A stretch of DNA of 64,000 nucleotides from Diphasiastrum complanatum (lineage: Eukaryota; Streptophyta; Lycopodiopsida; Lycopodiales; Lycopodiaceae), in the NCBI GenBank assembly GCA_029204225.1, contig CM055111.1:7131365-7195364 (forward strand), given 5' to 3'. Within the stretch, counting starts at the first letter, position 1; every line of letters starts with the position of its first letter. The notes beneath the pieces were generated by a model, which did not search any database, was not told the DNA's origin, and saw only the letters and a program-made list of their open reading frames with translations. Below are positions 22,803 to 35,946 of the stretch, one piece after another. Position numbers and translations under genes: made by a program.

Positions 22803-23668
22803 ACTAAATATGGAATGATCATTGATGATGAATCAAAAACTAGTTCATCATCAAGTTCTAGTTTGGATATAGATAGTTCGAGTGAAGATGAATCCCCAAG
22901 TAGAACTTCAAAACGCCATAAGACACAAACCAAAGATCCAAAAAGAATGGAAGATCCAAAGAAGAGCGATCGAAAACAGCAGAATATATGGAAGAAAAAA
23001 GTATTTGAACTTGAAAGAAAAATTGAGGATTTGAAAGTCCATATTCTTCAACCGAAGAATAAGAGAAAATCTCCTAATACAGTAGGAAAGTCGAATGTAT
23101 GGAGTACAAAGTGCAATAAGGAAGGTCGCCATTATTCATAATGTAAAGCTAAAATGCAAGTTTCCTATGTAGAAGAGAGTAATGAGGAAGAAAATTCTGA
23201 CAACGAAGTGGTTTACTTAATGGAACTAGATCCTGGTGAGATTGTATATGAAGTACAAGCCTCTAATTCAAAAACTACTACTACACCAGCCTCTCCTTCA
23301 TATAAACCTTCTGTGAAGAAATTTATTCCAGTACAGAAGTATATACCCAATCAGCAGAAAAATGGTGTCCAAAGAGCAAAACAGATACCTACATGTTTTA
23401 ATTGTGAGACACTTGGATATTATTCCAATGAATGCCTTGAACCAAAGAAGCAAATTGGATATGTACCCTTGTTTGGAAATTGCAACGTTGAAGGACATGT
23501 AATTTTGGAGTGTCCTAAGCCACCAGTTAAAAAGTTATTGGTAAAGTATGTTAAAACCGAAAATACTAAGGATAGTGAAACCAAAGATGAAGTGGTTCAA
23601 CAAGTTAAACTTTTTGACGGGAAACAAATTGGCCAAGTGATATTGATTTTAAAGTATCAAAGGTGAGC
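22803..23668 (+). pseudogene. Ty3/gypsy element C, gag C-terminus with zinc knuckles
   Basis: Two adjacent frames carry a Ser/Glu-rich segment, a coiled-coil-like stretch (WKKKVFELERKIEDLKV), a decayed first knuckle ending at a stop near 23140, a second knuckle CFNCETLGYYSNEC (His replaced by Tyr) and a third, NCNVEGHVILEC (first Cys lost). Three knuckles spaced like this are usual in plant Ty3 nucleocapsid. The gag N-terminus and 5' LTR are missing. Confidence 0.75.
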
Positions 23669-24085
23669 ACTAAAAGCAAGACCAAAGAAAAAGGACAAAA
23701 TCAAATCCCACCAACAACAGAATCGCCTAAGAAAAAGACGAAATCTTCAAAGAAAAATTCAAGATTTGAAGAAAAAGTCAATAAGTCTACCACGAAGGAA
23801 GATATAAAAGACGATCATATTTATGATAGGAATGATAAAAAATATTTTCTTCCAAACATAACGAAAGAAGTGGAACACTAAGGAGTTAAATAAACAAAAA
23901 AAATGATTACTTTTGAAGAACCTTTGGTAGCTACGGTTCCAACAAGGCCAAAGATCGAAAAATCTTTGTCCTTAAGATCGAGTTATGACATCATTGAAGA
24001 TCTTGGTAATTTGAGACCAAGCATAACATTTAAGCAGCTCTTAGAAGACAATGTCTTCTATCAAAAATAGCTAAAAGAGTTAGTA

Positions 24086-24563
24086 GTGAGAAGACGAAGG
24101 AGAAAACCAAAACTACCAACAGTCTACATTAATAAGGTTGAAATGGATGACCGAGGAGCCCTAGAGATCGAATTACAGATTAAAGGGTGTATCATCTCTA
24201 ATGTACCTATTGATTTGGGATCTGGAGTGAATATCATTACTGAGGAGACTACCCATGAACTTGGATTAGCTCATATTACACCTGCTAATAAGTTCTTAGG
24301 GTTAGTTGATCAAACAAGAAGTTGGGCTACTCAACAATGTTGAAGTAAAGATTGAAGGGTTATTGTTTTTACTAAATTTTGTGGTAATAAAACCAGTAGC
24401 AATTCCTACTTACCCGATCATGTTGGGTCAGCCATGGATATATGAAACTGATGTGATTACCCATTGGAAAAAATGGGAATTCCGATTTCCTATAAGAGGA
24501 ACTAATAAGCAAGTTCATATGAGCTGGTTGAAAGACAAATACAAAGGCAAGAGACTCAATTAG
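24086..24563 (+). pseudogene. Ty3/gypsy element C, protease
   Basis: Overlapping frames read CIISNVPIDLGSGVNIITEE (retropepsin flap and active-site segment, catalytic Asp present) and then AIPTYPIMLGQPWIYET, the conserved LGxPW second half. A one-base shift near 24330 separates the two. The intervening 23669-24085 is Lys-rich linker sequence with stops. Confidence 0.75.
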
Positions 24564-24784
24564 ATTTCAATTATACTTCGGGATCCGAATCTTCTTCTAG
24601 CTTGGAAACAGAGGCATCTAATTATATAGATATTCAATATCTAGAATGTTATGAATTAGAAGAAGAAGAAGCCGAGTCAAGTGAGCCCCCGAACAAGGAG
24701 GTACATAGAAAAAGCGAGATAATCCCTACTATGGAAATGATTGACATAGACGAAGTTCGAATGAGCAGGGAAAAGAAGTGAATA

Positions 24785-26110
24785 TTCCAGTCCGCTTATC
24801 CAAATTCGATGGAAGCTTATATTATCAGATTTTAAAGGAATTTATCGATGCTTTTGCCTGGGATTTAAAAGATTTTAAAATTATTCCTAGTGAATTTGGA
24901 GAGCATCGAATTGAAAGCAGATGCTCTACCAATTAGACAAAGGCAACACAGATTGAACCCTAAATATTCCCTAATGGTGAAAGAAGAATTAGATAAGTCA
25001 TTTGAGGCCAGAGTAATTTATCGAATGGGTATCACCCATTGTGGTGGTTCCAAAGAAGAAAACTGGTAAAATTCGAGTTTGTCAAGATTTCAGAAAACTA
25101 AATGCAGCAACATAAAAGAACTATCATCCTTTGCCCTTTACAAATATTTATATTGGATAAAGTTGATGGTTATGAAAGATATAGTTTTTTGGACAGATTT
25201 TTTGGTTATTATCAAGTTCAAATCAGACCAGATGATCGAAGTAAAATGACCTTTACAATGAATTGGAGTAGCTATGGTACAATAGAATGCCATTTGGACT
25301 TTGCAATGCACCTACCACGTTTCAAAGAATGATGACATTATTATTCCAAGAATTTTTGAGAAAATTTCGTGAAATATTTATAGATGATTTCGGTATATGT
25401 AGTTTGCATAGAGAACATTTGGAGAAACACCAACAAACATTACAAAGATGCCGGGAAACATCTATATCCTTACATCTTGAGAAAACCTATTTTGGGATGA
25501 CTGAAGGTATACTGTTGGGCCATCGAATATTAGAACGAAGTATTGAAGTTGATCAGGACAAGGTCAAAGTGATTCATGCACTCTTACCCCCGACCAATCT
25601 AAGGGAGTTAAGAGGTTTTCTTGGCCATTTGGGCTATTATCGAAGGTTTGTGTAAGATTATGCCATGATAGCAGCCCCTTTGAATAAGTTGCTAAAGAAA
25701 GATATTACATATGAATGGAATACAGATCGTCAGAAGTCTTTTGAAGGACTGAAATCTAAGTTGAGAACTGCTCCCATCGTACGACCCCCCGATTGGACCA
25801 GGAAATTCCATGTCTATGTGGACACTTTTTCCTTTGCTATTGGAAGCAATAATCTAAGTCAAAAAACTGATGAAAAGAAAGATTATCCTATATATTATGC
25901 AAGTAGGCAATTATCTGCATCAGAAAAGAATTGCTCTGCTACTGAGAGAGAGAATTTAAGAATGATATATTTAGTAAAAAAAATTGACATTATTCATTAA
26001 GTTATGCCTTTACATTTCATGTCAACCACTATGCAATAAAATATCTGGTCAATAAACCAGATTTATCAGGTCAAATAGCTCGTTGGATACTTTTACTATT
26101 GGAGTTTGAC
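24785..26110 (+). pseudogene. Ty3/gypsy element C, reverse transcriptase and RNase H
   Basis: RT blocks appear in order: VVPKKKTGKIRVCQDFRKLN (about 25045-25100), FFGYYQVQIRPDD (about 25200), MPFGLCNAPTTFQRM (25287), catalytic FIDDFGI (about 25377), and LRELRGFLGHLGYYRRFV (about 25600-25653). RNase H follows from 25665 with FHVYVDTFSFAIGS and YPIYYASRQLSASEKN. Frame breaks near 25285, 25655 and 26000 kill the polyprotein. Confidence 0.85.
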
Positions 26111-27473
26111 TAATCTGACCTGGCAAAATGTGGATTATTTGTTGAGATTGGAAACAACCGAACCCAAGAATCCAATATCGGATAATCTACCTGAAGAAGA
26201 ATTGATGCTAATAAATATTGAAAGCTCTATATATGGCGATATCATTCAGTATTTGCAAACATTGCTATATCTGGAAGGAATGACCCGAGAAGAAAAGAAT
26301 GTCTTTCAATATAAAGTAGCATCATACACAATTATATCTGGTGTGCTTTACAAATTAGGAAGTGATGATGAACTTTGAAGGTGTTTGGAAACAGAAAAAC
26401 AAATAGTAATGAAGTCTTTTCATGAAGAAGAAGTTGGAGGACACTATGCATTGAAGAACACAGTTCGAAAAATCATGAATGGCAAATATTGGTGGCCTAC
26501 TATGTATAGAGATGTGCATAAGTTTATTATAAACTGTGATATGTGTTAGAGAATGGGTAAACCAGCAAGATCGACTAATTGGCCGTTGGTACCAGTCTTA
26601 CCATTGGCACCATTCGAAAAATGGGGTATCGATTTTGTGGACCGATTAAGCTAGCTACAAAACACAGGAAATCGATATATATTGATAGCAACAAACTACT
26701 GCACAAAAATGGTGGAAGCTGAATCTACGAATAAAAATGATGCGAAGACTGTTGCCAATTTTCTTTTTGCTAATATAATCACAAGATATGGCTGTCCTTA
26801 AGAACTTGTCAGTGATAGAGGAACTTATTTCATTAATAATACACTAAAGTATTATATGATTATTCATAGAAGAAATAATCCTAAGACAAATGGATCAACT
26901 AAATGAGCAAATGGTATTTTTTGTAAAATATTGAATAAAATCACTGATTAGCATTTTACTGATTGGAATATGTAAATACCAGCAGTTCTTTGGGCATATC
27001 GGAATACTGAAAAAATTACAACTAAAAAGACTCCATATCATTTAGTTTATGAAATGTACCCAATACTGCCAATTGAATTCGAGATTCCAACATATCGAAT
27101 TCAACATGCAGATCGTGGAGAACCACATAACAGTATTGATGAAAGACTGCTTCAGATATTTCGATTGGAGGAGAATCGATTTTGTGCTTTGCAGAAAATA
27201 ATAGTGGTATAGAAAAAGAGAAAGGAACATTATGATACACGTTTGAAGAAAATTTCTCTTAAAGTTGGTGATTTGGCACTTTTATATGACAATAGACATA
27301 TAAAATTTCCTGGAAAATCACATACAAGATAGATGGGGCCTTATAAAGTCATTGAAGTATTTTTCAATAATTCAATCCAACTGGCTGATCTCGAAGGAAA
27401 TCTACTTGATACAAAAGTAAATAGCTCTCGTATCAAGAAATATCATTACCCATAGAAAGTGGTTTACAAATAA
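26111..27473 (+). pseudogene. Ty3/gypsy element C, integrase
   Basis: Reads the HHCC zinc finger (SFHEEEVGGHYALKN ... YWWPTMYRDVHKF, INCDMC), the core (PFEKWGIDFVD; CP.ELVSDRGTYF) and a GPY/F module (MGPYKVIEVF...SSRIKKYH). It has no chromodomain. About ten stops and indels are visible, and the core E-region is short. The integrase joins cDNA to host DNA; this copy cannot. Confidence 0.8.
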
Positions 27474-27616
27474 ACTCTTGGTTTTACGTAAGCAATTCCA
27501 AATTTATGCTTTTTCAAGAGAATATTTATTATTTTTATTTAGTTTTATCTTTTCTTTTATTTTATTTTTTTTATTTTTATTTTTTATCCTCTTCTCAGTC
27601 AACGAGGACGTTTCCC

Positions 27617-28118
27617 TATTTGAGGGGGAGGAGAGATATTTTATAGGTTTCATATAATTAGATTTTTTTTGGATGTATTTGTTAAGGTCAAAAACATGTT
27701 CTTAAGATTCATTAGCATCGAATTTTTATTCGAGCCGATCCGATCTGACGGACTTGCTCAAAAATAGTCAATCCGATCCGATTTGATCCAAGGTCGAATA
27801 TGTCCGGAAAATTTCGAATCCTGATAATTTTGACCCTTTGAAAAAAAAATCGATCCTTCATATTTTCCAGTTATACGATTGGCCTATGCCCACTATTAAT
27901 TTTTTCGGCAGTTATTACAACCGTAATATCCACCGTCCTTGGCTCACGTCATCCAATTTAAGAGAGATTTATGCCTCTCTTATTTGTCATATCAGTCACT
28001 TTTAACTTTCATCTTAGTTACTTTGCCATAGCGTATTCTTCGAGCGATTTCCCAACTTCCTGAGTTTCTGATTCCATTGTTCTATTGCGAAATTTTCTAT
28101 CTCCATCTCACAAACGAA
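27617..28118 (+). repeat. Polypurine tract and LTR-like block after element C pol
   Basis: tttgagggggaggagag at 27619-27635 resembles a polypurine tract. The following 450 bases are non-coding and contain gatccgatttgatccaaggtcgaa (27776-27799), nearly repeated at 31264-31287 downstream of a second purine tract. It may be a 3' LTR or an internal spacer with its own promoter; a clean TG start is not visible. Confidence 0.45.
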
Positions 28119-31058
28119 ATGGCGTCCACCAGAGTATGGAAGGCTAGAGCCGAAATCCCGTATGAAGAATGGAGAATTGGAGCAGAATTGTTCAGACTCA
28201 ATACAATTAAATACAAAGACAAGTTGCTCTTACTTACTGAGATTTGCAACGAGATGATAGAGACTGTGAGGATCAGAAGAAGTGTTTTTACTTTGCAGTA
28301 CGTCATAGAGTCGTTGAGCTGAATAAAGAGGATTTTGCTTAATGTTTTGGGTTACCAACTGCAGGTTCTACAAAGAAAGGCAAAAAATATAATGGATTTG
28401 GCGTTGCTGGAAAAATAGTTTGACTTATCTAAAAGACGAGGATTCTATCTATCAGGAAACGAAAGGCTATAAGGTTAGCTATCTAAAAGATTCTGCCTCC
28501 ATAGGGTTTGTCAAATTGATGTGTGACATTATATTTGACGCTAATAAAAATGCCACTATATTAGCTTCAAATTTAGACTACTTACTTCAATCATTTGATG
28601 AAGAGCCAGTCGATTTTGCAACAATATCGTATCAGTTGAGCCATCTGGCTTCACACTTGAATTTATTGAATGAAGAAAAAGTAGGGCTTATGACAAGAAC
28701 GCTCATCCAGATTGTGGAACATATGTTTGAAGATGTTGCTGAAACAAGTGCAACACATCTAACTGCGGGAGGAGACCATAATTCAGAAGTTGAGGCAATG
28801 GATGCTGATGACTCCCAACAGTTGCTTGAGGAACTAATGAAAGACCATCAAGCTACTCCTCTTTGATTGAAGAAGAAGAGGAAATGGCTCAAAGCGCTAA
28901 CTTCCAGAAGGAAACTCTTGAAGATGACGTCGAGGACCAAGTGTACAAGGAGGATCACCAATTGCCAAAAGAAAGTAAGGAGACATCCAAAAGGATGAGT
29001 GGTCAGTCTACTCCAGCAGGTACCCTAAAGTTTGATCTGTTAGAATTAGTTTCTACAAGAATTTATCCGACGTTGCAGACGTTCCTGACTAATATCGAGA
29101 GTTTGATTGAATATATTAAAACTCAGGAAAAGGAAAGGTATGAGCTCAGGGAGCTCTAAGGTCGAATAGAAGATCAACAAGAGTTAATTTCTAAATTATC
29201 TGTAGATGTTGCTAAAGTGCCAGAATTAATGCTGCTGATTAACAGAAAGGATGGTGAGATAAATGATTCAAAGAATAATGATGAAGTGCAACTACAATTA
29301 ATAAGAAAAAAGATTTGTAGAGAGTACAGTTGTTGCGGGAGGTCAAAGAATTGAGAGGTGATGTCTCGAACAAGAAGAACCAACTGCTGACGGAACAAAG
29401 TGAAAATTTTACTTTGAAAAATTGAAATTCGAAATTACAGAAAGAGCTCGATATTATTAAGCTCAAGCATATGGTGGCACAAACTTATCAAGCTAAGAGA
29501 CTATTGTATAGAACAGAGTTGTTGCAGACAAACATTAAAAGTCAAAGCTTGAAAAATTTTGTGGATACCCTAACTACGAATAAGGGAACAAAGTCAGTGA
29601 ACAAGGCTAAGTTTGAAAAGTATAGATCTGACATGATTGAAATTATAAAGACAAAGCTAGTGAACCCCTTGCAGGAAGAGAACGAAGCCTTGTTAGCCGC
29701 TTTGTTCAAAGAAGTTGGAAAAGACGACTCTCTAAGCTCAAACACTGAACTTGAAGCTGCTGAGAAAGGAAAAGGAATCTAGAAGGATATAATCAAGTGT
29801 ATCAATCCTTTGGTCACCAACGAGTTCAAGAGCTGAGAAAGGTTGAAACACCTAACTCAAGCCAAACCAGTAATGAGGGACCAAGAAGTGCAGACTGTGG
29901 AGTTGTTATCAGAATTCGATTCTGAAAATGACCATTTTATCGAACCTTCAATTCACAAAAGTGAATATTCAAAGGCAGAGGAGGTGGAGCCAACTAAGGA
30001 AAGGAAGAGAAGAAGAGAAGAGGTAAGGCCAATACCTGAACCCAATCAAGTGCTTATGACATAATTCTTTCATCTCAAAAGAAAATTTTTTACTTATATG
30101 TCACAGTTCAGAAACATTGAGCAATTGTGGATGCTAGATTATGCTTTTATGCTTGGGCTGAAAGGATATAATAACAAAGATTGGAATGAAATTTGGAGAA
30201 CTGAAGATTTCATGCCACGCTAGGCAACCCTAACTTTGGAAGAAAAATAATGCCTTTTTTGGGCTATTTTACAAGGTCTATTTGTAGTAGAAAAGCCAGG
30301 GCTGATAGATATTTTGATAGAAAGTTCTTCATTATTTGCATTGGAGTATATGAGAACTAAAGATTTAACCTTTTTACAGAATTAGATACTCGATTTAAGG
30401 AGCATCATTTCATCTGATTTACTTGTTTTCAAAATGAAAAGATATTGGATGCTGAAACCATCTTTAAGAAATCCAGAATTGACAGACAAATTAATTACTA
30501 TTGTCCGAAATTGTGGGCTCTGTACATTAAGTGAGAAGACAAATATGTTAAATGCTTTGCTGAGATGTTTGAATGTATAACTAGGAGGGATAAACACCCA
30601 TCCCATTGTCTATGGACAACTTATCGAATCCTTGACTTGGCAAGATTCGTGGGCAGAACCTTGCTAAGTGTTCCATTAATGTATTCTAGGATGGATTACT
30701 TACCCATCACAAAGGAAATTACAACTTTACATTTATCCAGGAAAAGAAGAGGGAATCAATCTGAGGATTACTTGGAAAAATTGCAACAGGGAACATTATT
30801 CACACACAAATTGAAGGTTCTAGGACATCGACAAGCAGGGATGTATGTTGAACTTATAGTACAAGATAAATGTGATGTCCGAGAATGGGTTTTTTTTTGT
30901 AACATTGAGTGTGAGTTTTTGTACAGGGGATGCACAAGCAGGCCTGTAAACACTAGAAGAATTTTGCCTACTCGGAGGAGAAGTACATAGAGATGCTGGC
31001 TGGGCAGACCTATTCAACAGAGTCGACATCAGAGGGCCCTGATGAATTTGAGGGAGAG
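28119..31058 (+). pseudogene. Long coiled-coil reading frame following Ty3 pol (accessory ORF)
   Basis: Starts MASTRVWKARAEIPYEEW at 28119 and continues through frames 28420-28866, 28863-29159, 29471-29782, 29843-30064 and 30565-30990. An acidic/Gln-rich middle, heptad-like Leu/Lys/Glu stretches (coiled coil, about 29040-29760) and a Trp/aromatic-rich C-terminal domain (LWMLDYAFMLGLKGYNNKDW at about 30130) are visible. It has no membrane segment and no envelope, nuclease or polymerase motif. Position after integrase and before a purine tract fits the extra 3' ORF of some plant Ty3 elements. At least six frame breaks are present. Function unknown. Confidence 0.55.
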
Positions 31059-31560
31059 GACATGTGACTACATGATTTAGTCACATGATAGTTTTTTAAG
31101 TTTTTATTTTTCTAAAACTTAGATTTTATATAGTTTATTTTCTGAAGTAATGGACATTTTTTAGTATTTTGAAGTTTAGGTCTAAAATCGATCTGGGTCG
31201 GATTTTTGATTGGATCGGATTTTTACTAAGAATCGGATTTCCACTGGATCGGAATTTATAGACTCGGATCCAATTTGATCCAGGGTCGAAAAATTATCCG
31301 AATCCGAGAATAGTAGTTACAGTAGGTATGATAGTTAAGCGGTGATAAGATAGGTATGATAGTTAAGTGGTGATATGATAGTTAAGTGAGACTATAAAGA
31401 GCCGTTGTACTTGTGATTTTAATAAGAATAGTTTTGTAAGAAAATACCTTGGTGCTTATATGTATGAGTGGTTAATGGTCATTTGCTCTATAAGTGACTG
31501 AATGCGTTTGCTGCTCACCTTTTTCCAGAATCTGCATAGATTATGTAACCTATGTCTCTT
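31048..31560 (+). repeat. Second polypurine tract and candidate 3' LTR
   Basis: tttgagggagaggacatg at 31047-31064 is followed by TGACTACATG..., a TATA-like actataaagagcc at 31390 and A/T-rich polyadenylation-like sequence. The distal end is not fixed because no pair LTR is present. Confidence 0.5.
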
Positions 31561-32158
31561 TCAAGCAAATGATGAATGTATGATAAAGATTGATTGATGG
31601 CCTATTGAGATAGTTCAAATCCAAACCGTATTGAAGCATATAACTGATTGATTCATAACTGTACAATTGTGCTTTCGGTTAGATTATGAGAAATAGGATG
31701 AGAGAGGATGTTTGATTCCCTCGAGTCATTTTGCAGGTTGCTTAGCTACTGAGTCAGAACTGGAGGAAGTATAATCTTGGAACTTGTGGTTAATCAGAAC
31801 GTATGTATAGTCGACTATTAGCCGCTCAGCTCAATTATGGTCATGCATGGCAATGCACGAGAGAGAACTAGCATCAATAATCAATTAGAATTTGCGAGAT
31901 CATTGTTTAATATTGAAAAGGCTGTACTGGCTGCCTAAACTATATATCCTTTGACAACTAGTTAATTATCTTTTATGCAAAATGACAATTTCCATAAGTA
32001 TAATGACATTAATTCTCTCTTTATGGGGAACGACATCTTATATACTACATTAAATACCTTAAAACGTAATTTAGTCTATCACAACAATTGCTTTTAGATA
32101 GATTGCTTTTAAGTAATTTTGTAAATTAGTCAAGGATAAACAATTTTCCAGGCTAGGT
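31561..32158. other. No gene seen
   Basis: AT-rich spacer with short frames only. It could include the LTR end and the start of the second coiled-coil frame, but nothing is recognised. Confidence 0.5.
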
Positions 32159-33916
32159 TTGCAGTTTGGTATATTATGCATGCATGCTAGAATTTTATTT
32201 ATACAGGAGGACATCAAGATTGCACCAATACTGCCAGAGTTAGCTCCATTCATTGAGGACGACTCTCAGATGCGGACATCAAAGGCGACGTCTACTGAGC
32301 TTGCATCATCATCTTCAACACAACAAAATGCGAGTTCAGTGAGGATGTCCTCTCCTTCATCGTAGTACAAGCCACTCTCCAGTAATGAAAAAGTTCAAGA
32401 ACCAGAGGCAGAAGAAGACACCAAAGTTGTTGTTAAACAAGAACTAATTTGACAAAGAGCACTATTTAAAGACCTTCGGGACGTTGCTAGTAGACACCTA
32501 GGCATCCATCCAGCACTTCATCAATCTAGAGAAATTTTCAAGGAAGCTTGAAACCAAGTATGATATTATACGAGCTGACCTACTTTAGAAGGATGAGGAG
32601 CTAGAAGCAACTAAGTCAAAGTTGCTGCAGAAGAACAAGGATCTTGAAGAAGCTCAAATTGAATTGACAAAGAAAGATGCAATGCTAGAGGAAGCCCAAG
32701 GCAGATTTGATGCCGCTAGAGACAATGTAGGATTAGTCCAACCAATTTGAGAATGAAAATTCATTGCTCAAACAACAACTCCAGACCCTGCAACCCTCAT
32801 TACAGAAAGAACGACATGCTCGCGCGACCCTCCAAAGCACTAACAAAGAGTCGAAAGATCAGTTGAAGGACGTTGAGACTAGTCAGAAGCAGCTGCAGGA
32901 CTCTGTTCTTCAATTGTAGAGTTCTATAGAGATGTTGAAACAGGAAAACTTGATATACAAGAAGCAGACTGAGGAAGCCATTCTGTGGCGAATCAATGTT
33001 GAAGTGACCCTTGGAGCTTGTGTTTCCCATGGGAGATACATGATAGATCCAGTGGCATGGAAGGGAATTTAAGAGAAGATCATCCAATCCTTCCAGCTAC
33101 AATATTTACAGCCACAGATGGCAGAGTACGAGAAGCTGAAGGACGAATTGGAAGAGGCAAAATACAATTCAAATTAGATCCAGATTTTTGAAGAAGAACC
33201 AGTCCAGTAGTAAGATCAATCGATGCAGACGGATGTACCAGTTGTAGATACATCGGAAAAGGCCAACCAAACCGATGCAATTTTCAGACAATTGCAGAAA
33301 GACCAACCAGTGCAGACCGATGCTGAGAAGCCCAAATCAACTACTGAAGCTGTAGTAGAAGTACCATCATTGACCATGGCAGTCATTCCGAAGTAGAACG
33401 AAGTCACACCATGCGGCAGTGTCAAGAGGAAGAACAAGGTAGTATAATCACTACTAAAGTCATAATTTTAAACAATCTAGCAAGAACTAACAACTTTTTT
33501 ACCTCCTTTCTATACTCCAAAACTCCAATGGAGAATGGAATATCTCTTCTTACCTAAACTTTTTGGTTACACCAAAGAGCAATGGGAAAGTCCTTGGACT
33601 TTTGCCAACCTAAACAGTTTTTGGGCCAAACTAACTACGCACCAAAAAGGTGTTTTGGCCCTAGCCATTGTTCAGAACAAGTTCAATGTGCACTAACTAC
33701 ATTCATGTCATTACAGGATGTTTGTATAAATATGTTTTAGAATACCTAAAAACATTTGAAAATAATATATTTCCTGCTCTGGACGAGTATGTGAATAAAT
33801 TAGAAACAATAAATATTTTTGATGTGAAAGAAGTTGTTCCTAGTCCTACTCCCATCTCTCCCAGATTTTCTACCCAACTTCTTTTCTCTAATCTGTGGGC
33901 AATCTACACAGATTGA
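32159..33916 (+). pseudogene. Second, diverged copy of the coiled-coil accessory frame
   Basis: Broken frames read an acidic/Ser-rich start, a long heptad-type coiled coil (KDEELEATKSKLLQKNKDLE near 32600; ERHARATLQSTNKESKDQLK near 32810), a KDQPVQTD segment (about 33300) matching RDQEVQTV of the first copy, and a C-terminal block QWRMEYLFLPKLFGYTKEQW (about 33530) matching LWMLDYAFMLGLKGYNNKDW. It has numerous stops. No pol precedes it, so it is a separate fragment. Confidence 0.5.
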
Positions 33917-34085
33917 GAAACTAACTATTCTTGATATCTGGAAGAAGTAAAAGTAAATAAATTACTTCGATCCACTAATCCAATGACCAAACCATATTAC
34001 ACATACAACCATGTAAATATCGCTTCTCTCATTTCCTATGCGCTCTTAGCCATCCAATAGCTGTACATAAAAGAAAACTTCCCAA

Positions 34086-35946
34086 AACCAACCGGATGAT
34101 GCCATGTGTTCGATATCACTCCTCACAACTGCTAGTAATTTTATAGTGACCTTTTCATCCACAAATCTTGCCTAAAAAGACGGTGAGTGTTAAGTGGAGC
34201 TATTTTTATGGTGCGATGATCCAAAGTTGAAAACTCTATTAAAACATACATACTCATGTAAATGGTGAGTGATCATACGCAAAATGACATGTTAAACTCA
34301 GTCTCGCTCTACATGGGGACCACCTATGACCCAATATACCCTCTCTACTCAAAAGAATGGGGAGCACATGTGAGTTGTCTATTTCCCCTCATGTCCCCAA
34401 GCATCCCCTCATGTTCCCAAGCATCGGGATTCTCTCACTTCACTCTTTGTCGCTCAAATTGTGGGGACCACATATGAGTTGTCTATTTCTCTCCTTTTTC
34501 TTCTCAACTCTTGAGGACTACTACATCAGCCTTTTACAGTGGGGATCACCTCTTTTTCCTATGGTATGTTTCATTATTAATAAAAGTTGATGAACCATAT
34601 AATGGGAGCTGGTCTTTTACATTTATATGAACTCAAGCCATAATGACCATTATCCACGAATTAATGCACTTCAAAAATACAAGGGCACACTTCAGTGCTC
34701 ATAACTAAAAAAACTATAACCTTATAAAAAAACTTTAAAAGTATTTTCTTAAATTAGCCTAAAATAATTTGTTAAGCATTTTTTTAAACCTTAAGATTTT
34801 TTGAGGTATCGACTATTTCTAAGTTCTAGCACGTCTTTACTAGTTAGGTCTTGTTACTGATTAGTTCCTTAGACATTCACAACTTTCAAGTCATTACTTA
34901 GCTATCGATTGAGTCACCAAGTATTTAAGAGGATGAGTCTTGCTAGCAGTAGTACTCTTAAACCTTTTCATTGCTCATTCTTGAGTCATTGGGTAAGTAG
35001 CATATTGAATACTTTTAGAGTGTACTAGTAATGCCTGCCCGGCCAACGGCGGGCAAATTCAAATGTGAGGGCGGCGGCCCGTGCCCATCCCCCTGCTCGC
35101 CCACGTCTCTGCCCCTGCTCGTGGCCTTCACCCTTTCTTCACCCTTCCCCAGTAAAAACATGGGTTTTCGAGCAACTCACGTTGCCCGTGAGAGCGTGAC
35201 GGGCAACGTGAGCTGCCCGGAAACCACTTTTCTTTTAGTATATATAGATTTTACATCAGCTATTTGCAACTTGCAACTTGCATTGTGCAATGCGCATTCC
35301 AATTAAGTTTAAATATCAGATTTGATTTAACAGATTTAATCCTAAGTGCCCTTAGGACTTGTTAAACAAATTTTTGTTTCACATTTTTTAGGAATTAAAT
35401 TTAGCCAAATTTAGAAAGTCACAAATCTAAAGAGGTAAACTGCCAAATCTAACAACTAGCCTATTTATATTTATCTAGTTTTTATGAGCAATGGCACATT
35501 TCAAAAGAATCCTTAATTTTTTGGTTTAACTTTGTAATGCTCTTGATGCATCTTTTAGAGTTGTCATTACTACCCAAGGTCAATGATAACCAAGGTGTTT
35601 GCTTCACAATAATCAAAGTAATCAACTTTAGTGTTGTAGTTTGAAGGGAAAATTGCTCAGCAAGGGCCAAATGTCCTTCAAGTGACAACTTATCATTTTT
35701 TAACAGATATTTGGCTCTTATGCTTTTTGTGTTTATGCTTTTGTGCTACTCTAGAAGTGAACAAAAACATAGGTTGATAGAACATACAAAGGGAGTTGCA
35801 CAGGTGAAAACTTGTTTGTGTGGATTCCAACGCGTGGATGTTCCATATAAAGGTATAATCTGTTGATAAATAGCACAAGCTAGCCAAAAATTTCAATTTT
35901 GGATTGCATAGGTAATTCACAAAATATCTTGAACAAATCCACATCA
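34086..35946 (-). repeat. Copia LTR, inverted copy of 2673-4537
   Basis: Reverse complement of the left-arm LTR over its whole length. Differences include a four-base insertion (ttaa) near 35360 and scattered substitutions. Left border at 34086 (ccaaccggatgatgcc); beyond it the two arms share nothing. Confidence 0.8.

Noticed and set aside
22803-27473. Caulimovirid instead of Ty3 for element C
   Set aside because: An integrase with HHCC finger and core follows RNase H, which caulimovirids lack.
28119-31058. Retroviral-type envelope gene
   Set aside because: Position fits, but no signal peptide, membrane anchor or Cys-rich ectodomain is visible; coiled coil alone is not enough.
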